A program made the position numbers and the translations under genes. Below are positions 1-6,930 of a stretch of 42,512 bases of DNA, in pieces (within the stretch, counting starts at the first letter, position 1; every line of letters starts with the position of its first letter). The DNA lies in the NCBI GenBank assembly GCA_030704845.1, contig JAUYKZ010000008.1, positions 1 through 42,512 of the forward strand, written 5' to 3'. The stretch is from an archaeon (GTDB lineage Archaea > Nanobdellota > Nanobdellia > Woesearchaeales > GW2011-AR9). A model generated the notes under the pieces. It was not told the DNA's origin and ran no database searches. It saw only the letters and a program-made list of their open reading frames with translations.

Positions 1-141
1 ATTTTTGTGAACTTTTCGTTGGTATATACAAACGCTAAATGAATTAAGTTCCAAATTTCATTTAGCGTTGAGTATATATTAACGCATTTTATATATATAA
101 AGTGCCAAAAATAAGTTCGAAAGCTTTGGCACTTTAGTATA
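1..141. repeat. Left-end hairpin array
   Basis: This noncoding stretch is a string of inverted repeats separated by TATATA-like spacers. Bases 1-20 are the loop and 3' arm (ACTTTTCGTT) of a hairpin whose complete copy is at 42471-42500. A second hairpin has arms 31-43 and 57-69 (13-bp stem, loop 44-56). The segment 79-90 equals the 3' arm of a hairpin at the right end, but its 5' partner is missing here. A third hairpin has arms 99-109 and 125-135 (AAAGTGCCAAA / TTTGGCACTTT, 11 bp). Bases 74-142 repeat exactly at 42398-42466, and 1-32 repeat exactly at 42481-42512. Two loops share AAGTTC followed by C or G and AAA. The function is unknown. Confidence 0.85.
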
Positions 142-696
142 TCAAAATCTGGAATAGATTTTCTCTCCAAGTATATCAGCCTTAGTGATTACACCAACAA
201 TTTTTCCATTATTTAATACTAAAACAATTGGATCGTGTCTCAACAGTTCTCTTATGCTTGATAATGGAGTTTTTTCGTTTACTAATGGCGGAGCATCTGA
301 CATAATATAGCCTGCCTCAATCCTTTTGAAATCATTTCTAGAACTAGCTTCAAGTATTGCAGATTCAGTTACAAGACCAATTACTACTTGGCTATCAATA
401 ATAGGTATCTGAGATATTGAATGAGTAGTCATTATCTTTATTATACTAAGTATTAGACTGTTTTTTTTTGAGAAAATAACCTTTTTGTTCATTATTTGAG
501 AAGCAGTTTTTTCAGAATTTGTTGAAAGCTGAGATATTGCATTATCAATCTTTTTCATACGGGAAAAGGTTGGATCTAAGATTCCAGCCTCTATTTTTGC
601 AATAAGTGACTGTGAAACTCCAGATTCCACCGCGAGTTTTTTCTGGGTGATACCTATCGTTATTCTTGCTTTATGTAACATTGATGGTTCTAACAT
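142..696 (-). CDS. XRE-family HTH regulator with paired CBS domains
   Basis: The protein has 184 residues. An N-terminal Cro/CI-type helix-turn-helix (about residues 5-58, with the signature SGVSQSLIAKIEAG) is followed by two CBS motifs (about 65-122 and 128-184). This is a common archaeal regulator architecture in which CBS pairs usually sense adenine nucleotides; the ligand here is unknown. The ATG start at 696 gives the usual short lead-in to the HTH. It diverges from the alarmone hydrolase/synthetase pair across a 106-bp gap. Its stop codon touches the terminal hairpin array, whose palindromes could be binding sites, but that is only a guess. HTH and CBS assignment is secure; the target is not known. 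Confidence 0.85.
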   Translation of the reverse strand: MLEPSMLHKARITIGITQKKLAVESGVSQSLIAKIEAGILDPTFSRMKKIDNAISQLSTNSEKTASQIMNKKVIFSKKNSLILSIIKIMTTHSISQIPIIDSQVVIGLVTESAILEASSRNDFKRIEAGYIMSDAPPLVNEKTPLSSIRELLRHDPIVLVLNNGKIVGVITKADILGEKIYSRF

Positions 697-802
697 CCCA
701 AGAAAAATTGTAACTGTAGTTAAAAACTTTACGAATCATTAAATTCTTATTGGAATATTTTTATCAAAAATAATTATTAAGAGAATCAAACAACTTAAGA
801 TT

Positions 803-1552
803 ATGCACCATCAACCAACAATTGAACAAAAATTTATTGACAGTATCAAAAATAGTAATATTGCACAGAATCATGTAATGAAATCTCTTGCCGGAGATGA
901 TGAATACATCCAAGCAGTAAGCACGTATAAAGAGTTTTTGTTTAAAATTGATTACAACAAAACAATTACGGAAGCATTTCTGTTTGCACTAGAGAAACAT
1001 GAAGGCCAGTACTACGTATGGAAGAAAGGCAGGAAACTACCATATACCTACCACCTATGCAAATGCGCCCTAAACACAGCTACCTTGTCTTATGAAGATA
1101 AAACGATAGTAATCGCATTATGGCACGATTTACTCGAAGATGAAAGAGCAACTAAAAAAGATCTTACTAATCAAATTAAAAAATCTTATTTCGATGCCAA
1201 TGAGATTATAAACGCATTGATTCTATTAGACAAAGGAAACTCAAGTTCTTCAAAAGAATATTTCAGCAATATTTTACAAAATAAAGATGCTAGTCTAATA
1301 AAAACCGCAGACCTAATCGCTAATCTTGATGAGTGTATTGATCGTTTTGATGAAATGATTGGTAATGAGCAACGTTTTTGGATCTATGATTATCTTATTG
1401 AGATCCCTCAGTTCTTCCTAAATTCAAAACATCTACCGAGAACATACAATAAAATTATTTCATCTAAAATCTCAAAGCTACACAGTTTATTGTCAGATAA
1501 AAATCAAAAAGAATTCAAAAGATATTCAAGAGAGGTGAAGATGCATGGATGA
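803..1552 (+). CDS. RSH-type HD hydrolase, probable alarmone hydrolase (SAH)
   Basis: This 249-residue protein carries the HD-hydrolase half of a RelA/SpoT protein. The metal and catalytic signature is complete: H84 (in YTYH), H108-D109 and E112-D113 (in WHDLLED), and D170 with N174 (in KTADLIANL, matching the KLADRxxNL motif of Rel). It has no synthetase domain. The last 8 bp overlap the downstream synthetase gene in another frame, so the two are almost certainly co-translated. By family knowledge it should remove the 3' pyrophosphate from (p)ppGpp or related alarmones. In toxSAS toxin-antitoxin pairs such a small hydrolase is the antitoxin, and the order here would fit. RSH proteins are rare in archaea. 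Upstream sequence is AT-rich, with no obvious ribosome binding site before the ATG. Confidence 0.85.
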   Translation: MHHQPTIEQKFIDSIKNSNIAQNHVMKSLAGDDEYIQAVSTYKEFLFKIDYNKTITEAFLFALEKHEGQYYVWKKGRKLPYTYHLCKCALNTATLSYEDKTIVIALWHDLLEDERATKKDLTNQIKKSYFDANEIINALILLDKGNSSSSKEYFSNILQNKDASLIKTADLIANLDECIDRFDEMIGNEQRFWIYDYLIEIPQFFLNSKHLPRTYNKIISSKISKLHSLLSDKNQKEFKRYSREVKMHG

Positions 1553-2294
1553 AAAGTTATTAGAAGAGATCATACAAAAATACCCCGCGTTTAAATGTTT
1601 ATTAGATGATAATGGCGCACTTGGAATTGCCCAAAATAGCTATGAAAAAATAATCGGCATCCAGAGAGATTATGAAATCGATGTTAAGAGAGACTTACAA
1701 CGCGTGATTAATAGATGTAGGGAAAGGTCATTAATTACAAATGAACTATCACATCTTGACAAGCATTATGCACCGCAGATCGTCAGTAGAGTTAAATCGC
1801 TCGATAGCGTATACCCTAAGATTGCTAAAAAAGAGATAACTTGGAAGGATTTGCCTCTGGATGATACTATTGGCTATAGACTCATTTGCAGATTTTTAGA
1901 TGAAGCACTGGAACTGCGTACTATCCTTGATGATGAGTTAAACAAACCACCTTTTACAATAACAAGCCGATTTCCAAGAACAAATTCTGGCGAATGGTCC
2001 GAAAAAGAAATCAATTCTGGATATAGGTCATATGATTTTGCATTTGTTTACAAAAGACAAGAATTAGGAATCGAGCTTGAAGGTGAATTGCAAGTTAGGA
2101 CCGTGCTTCAACATGCCTGGGCAGAGGTATCTCATGATACCTTCTATAAAAATGAATCCTTAGCAGCTGCTTCTGAAGATTATTTGCAGAACCTTGTTAA
2201 GCAGATGCATGCTTTATCTGATATGTTATTTGCAGTAGATACCTGTTTTGTTCAATTAAGGAAATTAACTGGTCTAGCAAAATTATTTATTTAA
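1545..2294 (+). CDS. RelA/SpoT-domain small alarmone synthetase (toxSAS-like)
   Basis: This 249-residue protein has a RelA/SpoT nucleotidyltransferase domain. Visible motifs are RVKSLDSVYPKI (82-93, the RxKxxxSixxK element), DxxGxR at D107/G110/R112, GYRS (159-162), ELQVRT with the catalytic-type Glu181 (181-186), and HAWAEVSHD (190-198) followed by YK (201-202). It would transfer pyrophosphate from ATP to GTP, to another nucleotide, or to tRNA as some toxSAS enzymes do. The usual His after GYRS-aromatic is Asp164 here, which may alter substrate choice. ATG 1545 is preceded by its own ribosome binding site GAGGTG (1532-1537), so this is a separate gene and not a frameshifted half of one long Rel. 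The stop is followed by a convergent argS. Confidence 0.87.
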   Translation: MDEKLLEEIIQKYPAFKCLLDDNGALGIAQNSYEKIIGIQRDYEIDVKRDLQRVINRCRERSLITNELSHLDKHYAPQIVSRVKSLDSVYPKIAKKEITWKDLPLDDTIGYRLICRFLDEALELRTILDDELNKPPFTITSRFPRTNSGEWSEKEINSGYRSYDFAFVYKRQELGIELEGELQVRTVLQHAWAEVSHDTFYKNESLAAASEDYLQNLVKQMHALSDMLFAVDTCFVQLRKLTGLAKLFI

Positions 2295-2326
2295 AAAAAA
2301 AGAATCATTGAAATGACGGATAAGAA

Positions 2327-4006
2327 CTACATTCTCTCAGGAGCATGAATTCCAAGTACATCCAAACCGTTAGCTAGAACTTGTCTAGTAGCATCAACCA
2401 ATGCTAACCTAGCATTCTGAAGTCTTGTATCTTCACTAATAACCTTACAGGAATGATAAAATTCGTTAAAAGCTTGAGATAATTCAATCAGATAATGGCA
2501 AACTAAAGATGGTTTATACGTCTCAGCAGCTTGAGAGATTACTGATGAAAATTTTTCTAATAAAACAACTACTTGTTTCTCCTGCGGTTCTTGTAATAAA
2601 TCATAATGGACAGTTCCAGCTAATTTTTCTTTCCTTAGAATTGAAGATGCACGAGCATGAGTATATTGTATGTAAGGTCCAGTTTCGCCTTCAAAATTTA
2701 ATGATTCTTCAGAATTGTAAACCATGTCACGAACGGCATCATTCTTAAGCATGAAAAATTTTAACGCTCCTAACGCAATGAATTCTGCCCTTTCTTTCTT
2801 TTCTTTTGTTGATATTTCAGGATAACGTGCATTAACTTCTTTTACAGCTAAATCTGATGTTTCATCCATGATATCATCAGCATCTACGACAGTTCCTTCC
2901 CGAGATTTCATTCTTCCTGTTGGTAGATTTACCAGACCGTAACTTAAATGAAATAAATTTCTTGCAAATGGCCTTTTAAGTAATTCCAAAATTTTAAACA
3001 ATTGTTGAAAATGGGTTTTTTGTTCAGATGCTACAACATAAATCATTTTATCAAACGAAAAATCTTTATATCTTTCTTCAGCGAGGTACATATCCTGAGT
3101 TATATAAACACTAGTACCATCTCCCCTTAGAAGAACTTTGTTTGGCAGTCCGAATTTTTCTAATTCAGCTATGATTGATTTATTATCATCTTTAACAAAG
3201 ATTTTTTTCTTTAATCCCTCAAATACTACCTCTTTACCCTGCTCATATAATTCCGACTCAAAATATTCTTTCTCGAATGAAATCCCAAATCGCTTGTATG
3301 TTTCTGCAAAACCTTTCAATACCCATGCGTTCATCTTTTTCCATAATGCTCGCACTTCCGGATCTTTCATTTCCCATTTAAATAATAATTCTTGGGCTTC
3401 ATCTTTTAAAGATGGATCTTCTTTTAATTTCTTAGCAAATTGAACATAATAATCACCCACGAAATGGTCTCCTTTTTTATCTGGTTTTTTTTCTTTAGCC
3501 CATTTCTTATATGCCGTCATTGATTGACAGATATGAATTCCTCGATCGTTGATTATGTTTACCGGATGGATCTTATTTCCTGCAAAAGAAAGAATTCTGC
3601 AAACACTATTTCCCAAAGCCATATTTCTGACATGACCTAGATGTAATGGCTTATTTGTATTTGGACCACAATATTCAACAACGATATTTTTTTTACTATT
3701 TCCTTTACCATATTTATTTTTCTGTTTTCTGATAGAAGACAGAACCTCTTTAGTTAGAACTTTCTGATCAAGAAAAAGGTTAAGATATGGTCCGGCCACT
3801 TCAGTTTTTTCAATGAACGGCGACAGAGATAATTTTTTCTTAAGTTTTTCTGCAGCCTCTTTAGGATTGCCGCCTAGTTTAAAGCAAGGAAAAGCATAAT
3901 CCCCCATAGCTGAGTTCGGCGGATTAGTTAGAAGAGTCGAAACTTCTTCGTGTGACAACTTTGTTGCTTTCTTTAAATCTTTAACTAATTCTTCTCTGAA
4001 ATCCAT
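2327..4006 (-). CDS. argS: Arginyl-tRNA synthetase
   Basis: This class I synthetase charges tRNA-Arg. The 559-residue protein has an N-terminal Add-1-like domain, the HIGH motif as HLGH (122-125), a KMSKS equivalent reading MKSREG, and a C-terminal DALR anticodon-binding domain ending in HAPERM. I chose ATG 4006 over an upstream ATG at 4081. The protein then begins MDFREELV as in relatives, and a TATA box at 4028-4037 lies 22-31 nt before it, consistent with a leaderless transcript. It diverges from pyrBI, and its 3' end faces the alarmone synthetase 32 bp away. Confidence 0.96.
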   Translation of the reverse strand: MDFREELVKDLKKATKLSHEEVSTLLTNPPNSAMGDYAFPCFKLGGNPKEAAEKLKKKLSLSPFIEKTEVAGPYLNLFLDQKVLTKEVLSSIRKQKNKYGKGNSKKNIVVEYCGPNTNKPLHLGHVRNMALGNSVCRILSFAGNKIHPVNIINDRGIHICQSMTAYKKWAKEKKPDKKGDHFVGDYYVQFAKKLKEDPSLKDEAQELLFKWEMKDPEVRALWKKMNAWVLKGFAETYKRFGISFEKEYFESELYEQGKEVVFEGLKKKIFVKDDNKSIIAELEKFGLPNKVLLRGDGTSVYITQDMYLAEERYKDFSFDKMIYVVASEQKTHFQQLFKILELLKRPFARNLFHLSYGLVNLPTGRMKSREGTVVDADDIMDETSDLAVKEVNARYPEISTKEKKERAEFIALGALKFFMLKNDAVRDMVYNSEESLNFEGETGPYIQYTHARASSILRKEKLAGTVHYDLLQEPQEKQVVVLLEKFSSVISQAAETYKPSLVCHYLIELSQAFNEFYHSCKVISEDTRLQNARLALVDATRQVLANGLDVLGIHAPERM

Positions 4007-4027
4007 TATTGGTAAGAATTTGGCATA

Positions 4028-4037
4028 CTTTAAATAG
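4028..4037 (-). promoter_or_regulatory. TATA box for argS
   Basis: On the minus strand this reads CTATTTAAAG and lies 22-31 nt upstream of the argS ATG, as expected for a leaderless archaeal message. It shares the 80-bp intergenic region with the pyrBI promoter. Confidence 0.6.
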
Positions 4038-4053
4038 ATTCTGTTCAGAAACC

Positions 4054-4063
4054 TTTTTATATC
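4054..4063 (+). promoter_or_regulatory. TATA box for pyrBI
   Basis: TTTTTATATC lies 24-33 nt before the chosen pyrBI ATG (4087). This supports both that start and leaderless transcription. Confidence 0.6.
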
Positions 4064-4086
4064 CCTGCCATTATAATCCATCTTTA

Positions 4087-5697
4087 ATGCAAGACCTTAT
4101 ATCCATGCGAGATATTTCTAAGGAAGAAATCCTTAATATTCTTGAAGTTGCTGGAGATATTAAAAGAGTAATTCATGGCCCAACAACTGATTCTTTTTCA
4201 AAAAAGTATGGAACAGAATGGTCAAAGATTTTGGAAGGTATTTCCGTAGCAACATTATTTCTTGAAAATAGTACCAGAACCAATTATTCATTTAGAGCAG
4301 CTGTAGTAAAAGCAGGTGGAACCGTAGATGGATTTCCTACCCAAGATCACACTTCACTTAAGAAAGGGGAAACCTGGGCTGATACTGCTAGCATGTTCGC
4401 AGGATATGGTTACGATGCTCTAGTAATTAGAAGCACAGAAGAAGGATTACCAAGATGGACAAAAGAAATTCTAACTCAAAATAATCAACAATTATCAAAT
4501 CAACACCAAGAATTTGGTATACCTTTTAGTTATAAAGTCCCCTCAATAATTAATGGAGGAGACGGAAAAAATCAACATCCTTCTCAGTGTTTACTTGATT
4601 TGTTTACAATGCAAGAAATCGCTAGATCCCAAGGTAAAGAATTAGATGGTTTAGATCTTGCTCTCCTTAACGATATTAAACATGGAAGAACAATTTCATC
4701 ATTAATATCGGTTGCTAATCTGTTCAATTTCAGATTACATTTTGCATATCCTAACAGATTTGGTCCTACAGAAGATGTTGTGAAAGAACTTCGAGAGAAA
4801 GGAGTTAAAGTCCAGGATTACGAAACTGATTTTACTGAAGCATTAAGAAATTCGTCTATAGCTTATCATTCAAGACCACAGAAAGAAAGAGTTGGTCAAG
4901 GAGAAGATTTTGAAGCTATTAAAAGAATTGGACAAATAAACAGATCTATTTACGATTCCTTAGGAAAGAATGCTCCTTTTTTAATGCATCCCTTACCTAT
5001 CGATGCAGAAACTTTTGCTGAAATTTCTGAAGATATGAGGGATCATCCAAAAAATGTTACCAAATATCAATCTTCAAATGGATTATATGTTCGCATTGCT
5101 TTACTTGGAATATGTGCTGGAAGGATAGATTCGGAAATAAAAACAGAAACTGCTTCCATCGGAACAACATTAGAAGAAATTGCTCTCCATGAACACAGAC
5201 AAAAGTTAGATAATCCTGTTTCGGGATATATTCGAAATAGTGGAATTGTCATTGATCATATTCCGCCCGGGATGGGAAGAAGACTTGCGGGAGTACTAGG
5301 ATTAGAAGCGCAAGAAGTACGTAAAGTTATTTCGGATTATCTTCCATCTTCAAAACAGGGTGGATTGAAAGATCTTGTTAAAATTCATGGGAATTATGAA
5401 CTGACTTCTGAACAACACGATGCTATTGCTTTAATTGCACCTCATGCAACAATAAATGTTATCGATGAAAATGTAGTAACTAGAAAATATCAAATAAGAT
5501 TGGGCCAAAACGTTACCGGAAGAATAGTTTGCGTCAATGACGGATGTATTTCAAACGTTGAAAAAGAGGGAATTCAACCAAAGCATTACATCGAACAAAC
5601 TGGAGAAAATACCAAGTTGCGTTGTCAATATTGTGAAGTTCCAGATACTGTAGATAAAGCTTATAAGCAGAATCGGTTTGTTTATATCGGGGAATAG
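4087..5697 (+). CDS. pyrBI: Fused aspartate carbamoyltransferase (PyrB-PyrI)
   Basis: This single 536-residue chain joins the catalytic and regulatory subunits of aspartate transcarbamoylase, the first committed step of pyrimidine synthesis. The catalytic part (about 1-350) shows STRT (62-65), the 80s-loop SLKKGET (90-96), HPSQCLLD, DIKHGRT, SRPQKER and HPLP. The regulatory part (about 380-536) includes the nucleotide-binding fold region and a four-cysteine zinc site at C482, C487, C513 and C516. The Arg that normally follows HPLP is Ile here. ATG 4087 is chosen because of the TATA spacing; upstream in-frame codons have no similarity to PyrB. Fused PyrB-PyrI chains are known in some lineages such as Thermotoga. 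No other pyr genes are in the window. Confidence 0.93.
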   Translation: MQDLISMRDISKEEILNILEVAGDIKRVIHGPTTDSFSKKYGTEWSKILEGISVATLFLENSTRTNYSFRAAVVKAGGTVDGFPTQDHTSLKKGETWADTASMFAGYGYDALVIRSTEEGLPRWTKEILTQNNQQLSNQHQEFGIPFSYKVPSIINGGDGKNQHPSQCLLDLFTMQEIARSQGKELDGLDLALLNDIKHGRTISSLISVANLFNFRLHFAYPNRFGPTEDVVKELREKGVKVQDYETDFTEALRNSSIAYHSRPQKERVGQGEDFEAIKRIGQINRSIYDSLGKNAPFLMHPLPIDAETFAEISEDMRDHPKNVTKYQSSNGLYVRIALLGICAGRIDSEIKTETASIGTTLEEIALHEHRQKLDNPVSGYIRNSGIVIDHIPPGMGRRLAGVLGLEAQEVRKVISDYLPSSKQGGLKDLVKIHGNYELTSEQHDAIALIAPHATINVIDENVVTRKYQIRLGQNVTGRIVCVNDGCISNVEKEGIQPKHYIEQTGENTKLRCQYCEVPDTVDKAYKQNRFVYIGE

Positions 5698-5708
5698 ACA
5701 AAAGAAGA

Positions 5709-6398
5709 TTAAATTTGAACCATTTTTTTATTCTTATCAAGCAAAAATACTTTAGATGTTCCTCCACAGAAAACTTTAACCAAACTTTGTAATTCTCTGG
5801 TTACTTGGTGTAATTTTTTGCTAGTAATTGGAGGTAATGATTCAATGTGAATTAAAGCATCAGTTGTTTTCGCATCGACCATTGTTCGTCTATTTTTCCA
5901 AGAATCTAGTTTTTTTCCAATAATTATCGAATTGTCTCTATAATAAACATCCCCTTCATGTAATGACTGTAAAGCACTTATTCTTTCTTTTTTCTTAGCT
6001 ACAGTTATAGTTAAATCTCCATGAATCTTTGAGGTATCATCGACACTAAGAGGCATGATATGTTTCAATGATAAATATCTTACCAGATTCTCGAGAGTAT
6101 TGCCGGAAACAATACTTTGGTTTCTCAAAACCTTACGGATTAATTTTTCTGTTGAAGTTTGGTAATGCCGTGCTTTCGAACCATATTCTTGCCTAGCAGC
6201 AAGCCATGGTTGAATTAAAGAATGATTTTCCACAGTATCTTTGTTAAAAGTTAATTTCACTAATTGTTGAATCTCTTTAAGGAGATGTTTAGATTCTTTA
6301 GCTTTATCACTATTATCCATCCCTTTAATAGAAATAAAAACTATTAAGAAATCTTTATTAAATTTCTGAAAAACATCTGGGGTTATTGTAATTTTCAT
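5709..6398 (-). CDS. B3/B4 tRNA-binding domain protein
   Basis: This 229-residue protein matches the stand-alone B3/B4 family, which resembles the editing module of PheRS beta (COG3382 type). Diagnostic stretches are YGSKARHYQTS (about 72-82), ENLVRYLSLKH, GDVYYRD and WKNRRTMVDAKTT near the C-terminus. Free-standing members are thought to bind or proofread tRNA or amino acids, but the substrate is not established. It begins with an ATGA overlap on the small membrane protein upstream (6395-6398), so the two are co-translated. It converges with pyrBI 11 bp away. Confidence 0.8.
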   Translation of the reverse strand: MKITITPDVFQKFNKDFLIVFISIKGMDNSDKAKESKHLLKEIQQLVKLTFNKDTVENHSLIQPWLAARQEYGSKARHYQTSTEKLIRKVLRNQSIVSGNTLENLVRYLSLKHIMPLSVDDTSKIHGDLTITVAKKKERISALQSLHEGDVYYRDNSIIIGKKLDSWKNRRTMVDAKTTDALIHIESLPPITSKKLHQVTRELQSLVKVFCGGTSKVFLLDKNKKMVQI

Positions 6399-6742
6399 GA
6401 TTTTTTCTTTTTAGGACTATCTTCTTTTTTTTTGAATGAAGTGATTATTTTATTAAAAAAACCATCTTTATGCCTAGCGGGAACTCCAAAATGGTTTGTA
6501 AGTTTCTCAAGATCGGAATGAATATTTTTTAAAATTTTAACTTTTTTTCTCTCATAATGAACCCTAACTAAAATTAGAATGAAATATAATCCAAAGATTC
6601 CACCTACTACCAAACTTGCTTTCTGGAAAAATGGCTGAAAAGTGTTAATTAACGGGTCTAAAATAATCGCTTCTTCTGGTTGAATAGCTAAAACCGAAGG
6701 CAAAGCTATAAGCAAAGATGCCAGTAATGTCTTTATTTTCAA
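6395..6742 (-). CDS. Small two-helix membrane protein
   Basis: I do not recognise this 115-residue protein. A TTG start at 6742 is proposed because it is preceded by GGTGAT and begins a good hydrophobic signal or anchor (KIKTLLASLLIALPSVLA). The longer ATG at 6901 would run backwards through the tRNA-Gln gene and is implausible. A second membrane helix lies near residues 40-62 (ASLVVGGIFGLYFILILV), followed by a very basic lysine-rich tail ending KKKKS. A TATA-like element on the minus strand covers 6774-6781. It overlaps the B3/B4 gene by 4 bp. It is probably membrane-bound with a positively charged cytoplasmic tail. Confidence 0.6.
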   Translation of the reverse strand: MKIKTLLASLLIALPSVLAIQPEEAIILDPLINTFQPFFQKASLVVGGIFGLYFILILVRVHYERKKVKILKNIHSDLEKLTNHFGVPARHKDGFFNKIITSFKKKEDSPKKKKS

Positions 6743-6804
6743 TCTATCACCAAGTAGAAGTAAGATGAAGGTGTTTTTATAGGTTTCTCCTTGTAAGCCA
6801 AAAA

Positions 6805-6814
6805 TTTTATAAAC
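6805..6814 (+). promoter_or_regulatory. TATA box for tRNA-Gln
   Basis: TTTTATAAAC is centred about 30 nt upstream of the first tRNA base (6840), the canonical archaeal spacing. The same palindromic box could also work on the minus strand. Confidence 0.6.
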
Positions 6815-6839
6815 GTCCCCTTGAACTAAGCTGATAAAC

Positions 6840-6930
6840 AGCCCCGTGGTGTAGTGGACTATCATAGTGCCCTTTGGTCCCTTTTTGGGAAAGAGAGGCA
6901 TTGACCGCGGTTCGAATCCGCGCGGGGCTA
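6840..6930 (+). tRNA. tRNA-Gln (anticodon TTG) with an 18-nt intron
   Basis: The acceptor arm AGCCCCG (6840-6846) pairs perfectly with CGGGGCT (6923-6929), and A6930 is the discriminator base. The T arm CGCGG-TTCGAAT-CCGCG is complete. The anticodon loop is C-T-TTG-G, then an intron at 6878-6895, then A. The intron lies at the canonical 37/38 site. It forms a bulge-helix-bulge: exon GCC/GGC helix, 3-nt bulge AGA, 4-bp helix CTTT/AAAG, 3-nt bulge GGT, and CCC/GGG with a TTTTT loop. Cleavage after GG and after AG follows the archaeal splicing-endonuclease rule. CCA is not encoded. A T-rich run (6932-6940) follows. Confidence 0.95.

Noticed and set aside
1-141. CRISPR array at the window ends
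   Set aside because: The repeated units are not constant repeats with unique spacers, stem sequences differ between units, and no cas gene is present.
803-2294. A single bifunctional Rel broken by a frameshift
   Set aside because: The second ORF has its own ATG, a well-spaced GAGGTG and a typical small-synthetase N-terminus, so two genes are more likely.
4007-4081. Upstream ATG starts for argS (4081) and pyrBI (4009)
   Set aside because: They lie beyond the TATA boxes and add sequence without similarity to the families.
6743-6901. N-terminal extension of the small membrane protein to the ATG at 6901
   Set aside because: It would translate the antisense of tRNA-Gln. The TTG at 6742 has a ribosome binding site and begins a proper signal segment.
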